Below, one piece after another: positions 35,701-43,040 of a DNA stretch of 64,000 nt (position 1 is its first letter; every line of letters starts with the position of its first letter). The position numbers were made by a program, and so were the translations under genes. This DNA is from Flavobacterium franklandianum (GTDB lineage Bacteria; Bacteroidota; Bacteroidia; Flavobacteriales; Flavobacteriaceae). The notes below the pieces were generated by a model. It saw nothing but the letters and a program-made list of their open reading frames with translations, was not told the origin of the DNA and did not search any database. Where the stretch lies: positions 62,001-126,000 of the forward strand of contig NZ_VJZR01000004.1 of the NCBI RefSeq assembly GCF_007097365.1. The letters are read 5' to 3'.

Positions 35701-36120
35701 GACAAAAGCTTCAACGCAGAACTGGAAACAAATTTTGACGCAAACCTTCCAAAAATAAACGTGATTCCGCAAGATATTGGTCGCGTGTTGTTGAATTTGT
35801 TTACCAATGCTTTTTATGCAACACACCAAAAACAAAAAACAGCAAAAGGTGAGTACAAACCATGTGTTTCTGTGACAACAGTTCAAAAAAATGAAATCGT
35901 TGAAATAACCGTAAAAGACAACGGAATGGGAATACCGGATGCCATTAAAGACAAAATAATGCAACCTTTTTTCACCACAAAGCCTACTGGAGAAGGAACT
36001 GGACTTGGATTATCCTTGAGTTATGATATTGTGGTACTATCGCATAGTGGCTCCATAAATATTGAATCGGTTGAAGGTGAAGGAAGTGTATTTATTATTT
36101 CACTACCTTTCAAAAATTAA
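32797..36120 (+). CDS. Periplasmic beta-propeller/Y_Y_Y sensor histidine kinase 1
   Basis: A 1107-residue inner-membrane kinase. A signal peptide (ending PVSAQ) is followed by two seven-bladed Reg_prop propellers, with repeats such as GVVWIASDNGLVRYDG, GNIWIGTNKGLG and GILWVGTWNGGL. Then come a Y_Y_Y immunoglobulin-like domain (FAYKLENYDDNW, about 730-790), a transmembrane helix near WAYTIYGLLFIIVIFSI, a short coiled coil, HisKA with phospho-acceptor H871 (AGIAHEIQNP) and HATPase_c with N box NLFTNAFYAT and G boxes KDNGMGIP and GTGLGLS. Unlike hybrid two-component regulators of glycan loci it has no receiver or HTH domain. It lies 13 bp before its paralogue, with two receiver genes downstream. 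Confidence 0.92.
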   Translation: MKKLFLIILLVSFQAFFTPVSAQLNPNNLSFYNELQGVLIRDIITDKSGVVWIASDNGLVRYDGYEYKHYDVDPKDSKTMGSILPNKLFEAQDGHIWIGSSDNVLSEFNPVTKTFKNYNFSKLTDFPFGERVVITTINEDLEGRIYFGAWGKFGSIGNHTIFYKDKNKEQLQRYDSPNKVEIKSIYQATTDKLGNIWVFASNGFFRIDNNKNIHKENWPIAEFLTDKYYSTIISDAKGNIWMASSNNIYSILSVWNPNSGKIKSYPLKQANDKVPLFLNEMEMDSKGNIWIGTNKGLGYFQLKKEQFQILKESEDPKMAKVEVYCLHLDSFDNIWMGTPSQGLLRYANKAVLKSYVYKKEDKNSISFGWVNKMFEKREGKVWITSERGLNEFDPKNNSLTPYSFADILPGFENCSAIGEFSPYEILIQTNKGYFLFNTITKICKKTILDPKLAKLHIFNLKKDSRDNQWYCTTEGAFLKRKNSKTLQHFDLSKLPGSNTSSNSVNNIYDSSKFGIWLLTDNGLFLYNYSTAKVERYGFDPKKGDVLKSQDINSLYVDKEGILWVGTWNGGLNKYNTKTGKIKYYTIKDGLPSMGIQGILPDEKNKALWLSTFEGMSRFSLKEEQFNNFSMEDGIQGRLFADGSYLKTSNGLMIFGGQTGITVFNPNDITKNSTPPKVFITDFKIGELSIFVNNDSLAKNVPYKSKNIVLNFNQNNISINYIGIHYANPASNKFAYKLENYDDNWREVGTVRMAYYYNLPPGDYTFRVKAANSNGVWNETGASIHFSITPPWWSTWWAYTIYGLLFIIVIFSIDRFQRKRLLEKQRVMAKEIELAQAKEIEVAYHKLKETQSQLIQSEKMASLGELTAGIAHEIQNPLNFVNNFSEVSMELIDEMEAEIAKGDAAEAKTIANDIKQNLEKINYHGKRADGIVKGMLQHSRSGNNVKESTDINVLADEYLRLAYHGLRAKDKSFNAELETNFDANLPKINVIPQDIGRVLLNLFTNAFYATHQKQKTAKGEYKPCVSVTTVQKNEIVEITVKDNGMGIPDAIKDKIMQPFFTTKPTGEGTGLGLSLSYDIVVLSHSGSINIESVEGEGSVFIISLPFKN

Positions 36121-36133
36121 TCAGTAAAATTAT

Positions 36134-39100
36134 ATGAAAAACTTTTCTATTATTTTTGTTTTTATCAGCTTTTGTTCGGGACTTCCCAATATTAGTCAAG
36201 CGCAACAAAACCAAATATACTTTGAAAAGTATGATGTAAAATCGGGCTTGCCTGAAAGTTCAGTCAATGATATAAAGGAAGACCAACAGGGGTATATCTG
36301 GATGGCTACACAAAACGGATTGGTGCGATACGACGGTTACCAATATAAAGTATATCAATTGGGTTCCAAAAAAAATAATCTTGATCATATATCCAATGTA
36401 AGGAACCTTTTTATAGACAAGAACAATACGCTTTGGGCATGTACTAGTTCAAATGGCTTGTTTAAATACAATCGCAATAGCGATAATTTTATACAATTTG
36501 TTTATCCAGAAAAAGACGTAGCAGTTAGTTACACTATTTTTACAGATGACAAAGATGGAAATTTATGGGGTACTGTCGATAAAGATGATGAAAAAAATTA
36601 TCTCTGGAAATTAGACAAAAAAGGGCATTTTGAATTTTTTGGCAAAAAATTTAAAAACACTAATTATATCAATGCCTCTCGAATTTATACAGCTTTTACT
36701 TCCGCATCCGGAAAAGTTTGGTTTGGTACCAATAATGGGTTTTATAGTTACGAAGGAAAGAACATTCCCTTAAAAGGATATAAAACAACAACTAATCCGG
36801 AAATTACTAACGAAGTGGTTTATCTGTATGAACCGCCTTCGGAGTCAGGGATTTTTTGGATGGTAACTTTTCACGGAAAATATAAAGATTGCAAGATTGT
36901 TCGCTTTGATTCTAAATCAAACGCTTATGAATCATTGAATACAAACTCTAGAATTTTTAATTATACAAATTCTAAATTATTTAATATCAGCAACTATATT
37001 CCTAAATTTTTTAATAGTATTCACGAAGACAAGAAACAACAATTGTGGTTTGCCGGTTTTGATGGATTGGTTCGATTGAATCGAAAAACGCAAACTTTCG
37101 ACTATTTTAAAACAGGTTTTAAATATGAAAATGAAACAAAAACGGAATGGGTTTTTGATATTAAAGAAACCAAAGAAGGGGATTTCTGGTTGTCTTCGCC
37201 TGGTGGATTGGTTCACTTTGATCCCAAAACGGCTCAATTTGAAAGATACCTACCAGATCCAGATCGTCTGGGAACTGTTTTAACAAATCGAGTTCTTTTT
37301 TCAAAAATAATTGACCATACCGGTACTTTTTGGTTGGGATTTGGCTGGGCTGGTGCTAATAAAAGTAATAGGATAAAAAGTGTCTTTAATATCTACAAAA
37401 ACAATCCAAAACAAATGGATAGTTATCCCAAAGAAGGCGGTGTTTTTGCTTCAGGAAAAAATGGTTTCAACTGGTTTAATGACGAAAAGATAATTTATAG
37501 ATGGAAACAAGATTCAAATAATTTTATCAAGACCCATACAGCAGATACTGATGAGCATTTTATTGGTCGAGGATGTCTAACCAACGATGGTAATTTTTAT
37601 ATTTCTACTTTAAAAAGTTTAGTTTTTTACAACCTCAAAACAGGAAAGAAAGAAAAATTCACATCAGATAAAATAATTACAGAAGGAACTTTATACAGTC
37701 CATTTGAAGATGATAACGGGATAATTTGGTTGCGAACAAATGGTAAAGGTATCTGTTCTTTTAACCCGAAGAATAAAAAATTTAAGGCTTATCCCTACCG
37801 GGAAAATGGAGGAAAATTGACTACAAAAAATTCAGGAGCTTTAGATGACAATAGGGTAGTGGCTACCTACATTGACCGGCAACATCATTTTTGGGTGGGT
37901 ACTAACCAGGGAGGTTTAAATCTTTATGATCCGATAAAAGATGGCTTCATTTCGTATTATAATTCAAAAGATAAAGCAATGAGGTGTATTACAAGTATTT
38001 ACGAGGACAGCTCCGGCAGACTTTGGGTGGGTACCTATCAGGATGGTCTTTTCGAATTCAACCTTAAAAAGGGAAAATGGACAAGACACCTCAATGAAGC
38101 GTCTGGTTTGTTGTTTAATGGTGTACTTGGAATTAATGAAGATGCTTTAGGGCAACTATGGGTTACTACCGAAAGAGGCCTTTCACGTATTAATCCAAAG
38201 GATCTTTCAGTTAAAAATTTCTCGTCGAATATTATTTTGACGGAATATAATTTTTCTGATGTGTATCAAGGTTTATTTAAACTTGAGGATGGACGTTTTG
38301 TGTCACAGTTAACAAATGGTATTGTTGTTTTTGATCCCAAAAATCTAAATGCGAATCCGTTTCCTCCAAAAGTGCATCTTGAAGAAATAGTTTATAGTAA
38401 TCCAGATGCAGACAAAAAGGAGGAAACCAGACGTGTCACATTTGGTCTTAAAGAATTGGAACTGCCGTATAATCAAAACCGTATTCGTTTGAACTATATT
38501 GGACTTCAATTCGATGAGCCAACTGAAAACACCTACGCCTATAAACTGGACGGTTATGACAACGATTGGGTTCAGGCTGGAAAAATAAGAACGGTAACCT
38601 ATACCAATCTATCTCCCGGAACATATACCTTTAATCTAAAGTCCGCCAACAGTGATGGGGTTTGGAGCAAAGCCAAATCAGCGATTACGATTATTATTTC
38701 TCCTCCTTGGTGGAAAACGTGGTGGGCGTATTTGATTTATTTTGTTGTGTTTATTAGTTTACTGCGAGCCTACGTTGTCTTCAGAGCCAGAAATCTAAAA
38801 CGGGAAAATAGAATACTCGAAGAAAAAGTTGCTCTCAGAACGAATCAGTTGACCAAATCAATTGAAGATCTCAAAAATACCCAATCCCAGCTCATCCAAT
38901 CTGAAAAAATGGCATCACTCGGAGAACTCACTGCAGGAATAGCACACGAAATCCAAAACCCGTTGAACTTCGTCAATAATTTCTCTGAAGTAAGTATGGA
39001 ATTAATAGACGAAATGGAAGCTGAAATTGGAAAAGGAGATTTGGAGGAAGCCAAAACCATTGCAATTGACATCAAACAAAATCTAGAAAAAATAAACTAT

Positions 39101-39655
39101 CATGGCAAACGTGCCGACGGTATAGTGAAAGGAATGTTGCAGCACAGCCGAGCCGGAAATAATGTGAAAGAATCCACTAATATTAATACACTTGCCGATG
39201 AATATTTAAGACTGGCTTATCATGGGCTTCGCGCTAAAGACAAAAGTTTCAATGCAGAGCTGGAAACCCATTTTGACGCAAACCTTCCAAAAATAAATGT
39301 GATTCCGCAGGATGTTGGGCGAGTGCTGCTGAATTTGTTTACCAATGCTTTTTATGCAACACACCAAAAGCAAAAAGCAGCGATGGGAGAATATAAACCT
39401 TCAGTTTCGGTAACAACTGCGCAGAAAAATGACATTGTTGAAATTACCGTAAAAGACAACGGAATGGGAATACCGGATGCTATCAAAGACAAAATAATGC
39501 AGCCTTTTTTCACCACTAAACCTACAGGAGAAGGAACTGGACTTGGATTGTCATTGAGTTATGATATTATTGTGAAGAGTCATGGAGGAACAATTAGCAT
39601 TGATAGCAAAGAAAACGAATATACCATTTTTACAATTCGCTTGCCTTTAGGATAA
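36134..39655 (+). CDS. Periplasmic beta-propeller/Y_Y_Y sensor histidine kinase 2
   Basis: A 1173-residue paralogue of the preceding kinase with the same order: signal peptide (ISQAQ), two propellers (GYIWMATQNGLVRYDG, HHFWVGTNQGGLNLYD, GRLWVGTYQDGLFEF), a Y_Y_Y domain (YAYKLDGYDNDW), a transmembrane helix (WAYLIYFVVFISLLRAYVV), a coiled coil, HisKA with H938 and HATPase_c. The sensor halves differ strongly between the two, while the kinase halves are nearly identical, including 50 identical residues in a row around the H box. So the two likely sense different ligands but phosphorylate the same partners. Confidence 0.92.
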   Translation: MKNFSIIFVFISFCSGLPNISQAQQNQIYFEKYDVKSGLPESSVNDIKEDQQGYIWMATQNGLVRYDGYQYKVYQLGSKKNNLDHISNVRNLFIDKNNTLWACTSSNGLFKYNRNSDNFIQFVYPEKDVAVSYTIFTDDKDGNLWGTVDKDDEKNYLWKLDKKGHFEFFGKKFKNTNYINASRIYTAFTSASGKVWFGTNNGFYSYEGKNIPLKGYKTTTNPEITNEVVYLYEPPSESGIFWMVTFHGKYKDCKIVRFDSKSNAYESLNTNSRIFNYTNSKLFNISNYIPKFFNSIHEDKKQQLWFAGFDGLVRLNRKTQTFDYFKTGFKYENETKTEWVFDIKETKEGDFWLSSPGGLVHFDPKTAQFERYLPDPDRLGTVLTNRVLFSKIIDHTGTFWLGFGWAGANKSNRIKSVFNIYKNNPKQMDSYPKEGGVFASGKNGFNWFNDEKIIYRWKQDSNNFIKTHTADTDEHFIGRGCLTNDGNFYISTLKSLVFYNLKTGKKEKFTSDKIITEGTLYSPFEDDNGIIWLRTNGKGICSFNPKNKKFKAYPYRENGGKLTTKNSGALDDNRVVATYIDRQHHFWVGTNQGGLNLYDPIKDGFISYYNSKDKAMRCITSIYEDSSGRLWVGTYQDGLFEFNLKKGKWTRHLNEASGLLFNGVLGINEDALGQLWVTTERGLSRINPKDLSVKNFSSNIILTEYNFSDVYQGLFKLEDGRFVSQLTNGIVVFDPKNLNANPFPPKVHLEEIVYSNPDADKKEETRRVTFGLKELELPYNQNRIRLNYIGLQFDEPTENTYAYKLDGYDNDWVQAGKIRTVTYTNLSPGTYTFNLKSANSDGVWSKAKSAITIIISPPWWKTWWAYLIYFVVFISLLRAYVVFRARNLKRENRILEEKVALRTNQLTKSIEDLKNTQSQLIQSEKMASLGELTAGIAHEIQNPLNFVNNFSEVSMELIDEMEAEIGKGDLEEAKTIAIDIKQNLEKINYHGKRADGIVKGMLQHSRAGNNVKESTNINTLADEYLRLAYHGLRAKDKSFNAELETHFDANLPKINVIPQDVGRVLLNLFTNAFYATHQKQKAAMGEYKPSVSVTTAQKNDIVEITVKDNGMGIPDAIKDKIMQPFFTTKPTGEGTGLGLSLSYDIIVKSHGGTISIDSKENEYTIFTIRLPLG

Positions 39656-39746
39656 ATGAAATGTTTTTTATAGCACATTAAAGATTATATTTAAAAATTC
39701 TAATTAGTTGAAAATTATTTAATTACAAATTAAATTTTAGAAATTT

Positions 39747-40127
39747 ATGATAAAAATACTAGTAGTAGATGATGAAGCAGATGTGCAACCGCTTTTCCAG
39801 CAACGCTTCCGTAAAGAATTACGGGCACACGAATTAGAATTTGACTTTGCTCTTTCTGGCGAGGAAGCACTCGAATTTATGAAAAAGGAACATTCAGAAA
39901 TCGTGTTGATACTTTCCGATATTAATATGCCTGGAATGAGCGGTATTGAGCTTTTGTCTAAAATTCGACATGATTACCACGAACCTGAACCTGTTGTAAT
40001 GATGATTACAGCTTATGGTGATGATGAAAATCGCAGGCAGGCTATAGAAAATGGCGCCAATGATTTCTTGACCAAGCCTCTTGATTTTAATGTATTGAAA
40101 GAAAAACTCAAACACCTTCTAGAATAA
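39747..40127 (+). CDS. Stand-alone receiver domain response regulator
   Basis: A 126-residue CheY-like protein consisting only of a receiver domain. The acidic pocket is VVDDEAD (residues 7-12), the phospho-acceptor is D58 in ILSDINMPG, the switch Thr is in MITAYGD and the Lys in TKPLD. It has no output domain, so it may act as a phosphate shuttle or sink, or by binding a partner. It starts 91 bp after the second kinase gene and its stop codon shares one base with the start of the next gene, a receiver-cyclase. Confidence 0.92.
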   Translation: MIKILVVDDEADVQPLFQQRFRKELRAHELEFDFALSGEEALEFMKKEHSEIVLILSDINMPGMSGIELLSKIRHDYHEPEPVVMMITAYGDDENRRQAIENGANDFLTKPLDFNVLKEKLKHLLE

Positions 40128-41170
40128 TGGCAAAAATACTTGTAGTAGATGACGAAGCAGATTTAGAAATGCTCGTTAAACAGAAATTTAGAAGAAAAAT
40201 TAGGGAAAACACTTATGAATTCATTTTTGCCAGAAATGGAGAGGAAGCACTGCAAAAAGTACACGAACATCCGGATTTGGATATTATCCTGAGTGACATC
40301 AATATGCCGGTTATGGATGGGCTTACCTTGTTAAGCCGATTGCCTGAAGCCAATTCCTTATTGAAAGCCATTATGGTTTCGGCCTATGGAGATATGCAAA
40401 ATATAAGGACAGCAATGAATAGAGGTGCTTTTGATTTTGTGTGCAAACCGGTTGATTTTGATGATCTTGACCTTACTATGGAAAAGACAATAATCCATGT
40501 CAAACAATTGCAGGATACAATTAAAGCCATTAAGGAAAACAATATCTTGAAAATGTATGTGGATTCGAATGTGCTGAACTTTATGACCAACAAAGAGTTT
40601 GAAAGCAGTCTACTGAAAAATGAATTACTAGACGCCACTGTTATGTTTATAGACGTTTGTGGATTCACGGCCATCACGGAACAGATCCCTGCGAATGAGG
40701 TTGTAGCATTACTCAATGGAATTTTTGACAAAATCGTAAAAGAAATCATTGCTCAAGGAGGTCATGTCGATAAATTTATGGGAGATGCCGTTATGGCTGT
40801 TTTTAGGGGTGAATACCATCTCGATAGAGCTATTGATGTGGCATTGGCCATCAAAGAGCAAATCAGTAATGTTGAAGTAGCAATGCAAGGAGGTAAAACA
40901 TACAAACCACAAATTTCTATTGGCATTAATTCTGGAGAAATGGTATCTGGAAATATTGGCTCGGCTTCATTAAGACGGCTGGATTATACCGTTATTGGTG
41001 ATGCCGTCAATGTAGCACAACGTCTTCAGACAATTGCTAAAGCAGGACAAATCATTATCACAGAAGAAGTGTACTTAAAAACCACAGAATCCTTTAAATG
41101 TACACCGAATGGAGAATTTACTTTGAAAAATAAAGCCAAACCAGTCAGCACATATGAGGTTATGGAATAA
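40127..41170 (+). CDS. Receiver-class III adenylate cyclase response regulator
   Basis: A 347-residue protein: a receiver (1-120; D57 in ILSDINMPV, Lys in CKPVD), a helical linker (about 120-165) and a class III cyclase homology domain (about 168-347). The catalytic set is complete: metal-binding D176 (FIDVCGFT) and D220 (MGDAVMAV), adenine-selecting K216 and D286 (RRLDYTVIGD), and transition-state N295 and R299 (NVAQR). The Lys/Asp pair predicts ATP rather than GTP, hence cAMP. It overlaps the receiver gene by one base and should be driven by the two upstream kinases. Its product is thus a phosphorylation-controlled second-messenger enzyme with no DNA-binding domain. Confidence 0.93.
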   Translation: MAKILVVDDEADLEMLVKQKFRRKIRENTYEFIFARNGEEALQKVHEHPDLDIILSDINMPVMDGLTLLSRLPEANSLLKAIMVSAYGDMQNIRTAMNRGAFDFVCKPVDFDDLDLTMEKTIIHVKQLQDTIKAIKENNILKMYVDSNVLNFMTNKEFESSLLKNELLDATVMFIDVCGFTAITEQIPANEVVALLNGIFDKIVKEIIAQGGHVDKFMGDAVMAVFRGEYHLDRAIDVALAIKEQISNVEVAMQGGKTYKPQISIGINSGEMVSGNIGSASLRRLDYTVIGDAVNVAQRLQTIAKAGQIIITEEVYLKTTESFKCTPNGEFTLKNKAKPVSTYEVME

Positions 41171-41178
41171 AAAAACTG

Positions 41179-42048
41179 TTAATGCCTTACCTTGCGTTTT
41201 AGTATACCACCAGCTGTTTCTTTAATGATGCTGGTAAATACAAACGCTTTGGGGTCAATTTTATGCACCAAGTTTTTCAATCGTATTAATTCCATACGGG
41301 TGACAACTGTAAAAACAATGTCAACGGGTTGGCTGATTTCATAGCTGTCTTTCATAAAGCCTCTTTCGCCTTTATATACAGTAATGCCACGCCCTAAACC
41401 CAACACCAGTTCTTCTTTGATCTTTTCGCTATGACCTGATATAATGGTGACCCCTGTATATTGTTCAAGACCTTCAATTACAAAGTCGATGGTTCGCGAT
41501 GCCGAATAATAAGTTAGTATGGAATAAAGCGCTACAGGCAGACCTAATTTTATGGCTGCAATTAAAAAAATGATGGTGTTGATACCCAAAATAATTTCGC
41601 TAATCGTAAAACTGATGCGTTTTCCAGTATAAAGTGCCAACACTTCTATACCGTCAAGAGCACATCCAGCTCTCATAACTAAACCCAATCCTAATCCCAA
41701 AAATACACCTCCAAAAATAGACACGAGTAGTTTATCGGAAGTAATTTGTGGAAACTCAATAAAATGAAGACAAAGTGCTAGACCGATAATGGCAAGCAAA
41801 GTCCTTATGGCAAATGTTTTATTGACCAGAAAAGCACCGAGAATGATAAAAGGAATATTGGCCAATAGAATTACCAATCCAATATTCCAATGGTATATTT
41901 CGTGAATTAATAAGGAAATACCAGTAACTCCTCCATCAAAAAATTGGTTGGGAATTAAAAATCCTTTCAAAGCAAAGCTGCAAAACAATATTCCGGCGAT
42001 GGTATAAATAGTATCAATAATATGTTGTTGAGTAATTTTCTCTATCAT
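41179..42048 (-). CDS. YitT-family membrane protein
   Basis: A 289-residue inner-membrane protein. Five or six hydrophobic helices in residues about 10-190 form the YitT membrane domain (FLIPNQFFDGGVTGISLL, MRAGCALDGIEVLA). The C-terminal soluble DUF2179 domain (about 205-285) carries GRGITVYKGERGF and a VVTRMELIRLKNLV block. Family members are widespread but without a firm function; transport has been suggested. The gene converges on the cyclase gene with an 8-bp gap, and its start lies 4 bp downstream of the HD-domain gene, so the two are probably one operon. Confidence 0.9.
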   Translation of the reverse strand: MIEKITQQHIIDTIYTIAGILFCSFALKGFLIPNQFFDGGVTGISLLIHEIYHWNIGLVILLANIPFIILGAFLVNKTFAIRTLLAIIGLALCLHFIEFPQITSDKLLVSIFGGVFLGLGLGLVMRAGCALDGIEVLALYTGKRISFTISEIILGINTIIFLIAAIKLGLPVALYSILTYYSASRTIDFVIEGLEQYTGVTIISGHSEKIKEELVLGLGRGITVYKGERGFMKDSYEISQPVDIVFTVVTRMELIRLKNLVHKIDPKAFVFTSIIKETAGGILKRKVRH

Positions 42049-42052
42049 TTTG

Positions 42053-42631
42053 TTATTTGATTTTAGATTGTACTATTGCAATATTTTTTTCTTTTTGCAA
42101 ATAATTGTGTTTGATGACCGTTGGGGTAAAAAAATGGTGATTTTGCATAAAATTCAACTGAACTTTGTTCCATTCCTTCTTGTTTTCTATATAACCAAAG
42201 GCATACATTTCTTCATAAAGTTTTTCCTGAATGCTAAGAAAATCAGTCCTTCCCAAATAATTCAGATCCGCATCGCAAATGATTTCTTCTAAATGGGTTT
42301 TTGGACGTTGTGGTATTTTGGTGGCCATAATAATTCCACAAATAAGGTCTATTTCTTCTTCAGTATAAAGAAATTGTGGCAAATATTGTCTTGCTATTTC
42401 ACAAGAGATCTGTTCATGATTATTATTTTGTATAAGATAACCGGCATCGTGATAGACGGCGCCAACTAGTAGCAGTTTCAAATCCGAATCAGTAATACCT
42501 TCTTCTTTCGCTATACTTTCAGCAGAATGGTATACGTCAAGAGTATGATAAATAGAGTGATAAAACAAATTTGAAGATAATTCATTTTTAAGTTTATTCA
42601 AAATAAGTTGACATTCTGGAAGATGCTGCAT
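42053..42631 (-). CDS. HD-domain phosphohydrolase-like protein
   Basis: A 192-residue soluble protein with a metal-binding HD domain: H29 in SIYHTLDVYH, the H61-D62 pair in GAVYHDAGYL, and a later Asp in ICDADLNYLG. HD domains hydrolyse phosphomonoesters or phosphodiesters, including cyclic nucleotides. Small stand-alone members of this type are often called predicted metal-dependent HD phosphohydrolases. The convergent adenylate cyclase next door makes a cAMP phosphodiesterase role tempting, but nothing in the sequence proves it. It is probably co-transcribed with the YitT gene (4-bp gap). Confidence 0.85.
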   Translation of the reverse strand: MQHLPECQLILNKLKNELSSNLFYHSIYHTLDVYHSAESIAKEEGITDSDLKLLLVGAVYHDAGYLIQNNNHEQISCEIARQYLPQFLYTEEEIDLICGIIMATKIPQRPKTHLEEIICDADLNYLGRTDFLSIQEKLYEEMYAFGYIENKKEWNKVQLNFMQNHHFFTPTVIKHNYLQKEKNIAIVQSKIK

Positions 42632-43040
42632 AATAATACATAATGTTTTCAGGGCTAATATATTAAAAGATTAAGAGTAATGGATATTTTTCAGGAATTA
42701 TTTAGAAATCAACATTCGAAGATTCAAAAAATAATTTTAAAACTTTTAAATGCTTACGTTATTAATTGAACAAAATTAATTCTGATAGCTTTTATACAGA
42801 ATATCTTTTGGATTCTGATTTGACAAAAATTCATCTGGAATACGATTATCTAAAACGTTGAGACTTTTCGCAAAAATAAAGTACCGTCAAGTTCTGTGAT
42901 TAGGGCAATTCTGTAAATACAATAATAAAACAACTAATAAATGACTTATTGCTTGTTTTAGCTTTTAATTTTTGCAAATTCTATAGTTGTTTTTATACAC
43001 GTTTTATATAAATTGCGATTCTGAATCAAAACAAAAAAGC
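42632..43040. other. 409-bp intergenic region upstream of the GH63-like gene
   Basis: A divergent region. At 42766-42861 a 31-residue frame with a TTG start reads SFYTEYLLDSDLTKIHLEYDY, which looks like the end of a real protein and may be a decayed gene fragment. A hairpin AAAACAACTAATAA-atgac-TTATTGCTTGTTTT (42927-42959, two mismatches) lies about 80 nt upstream of the GH63-like start and could act as an attenuator or old terminator. No further gene is supported. Confidence 0.45.
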
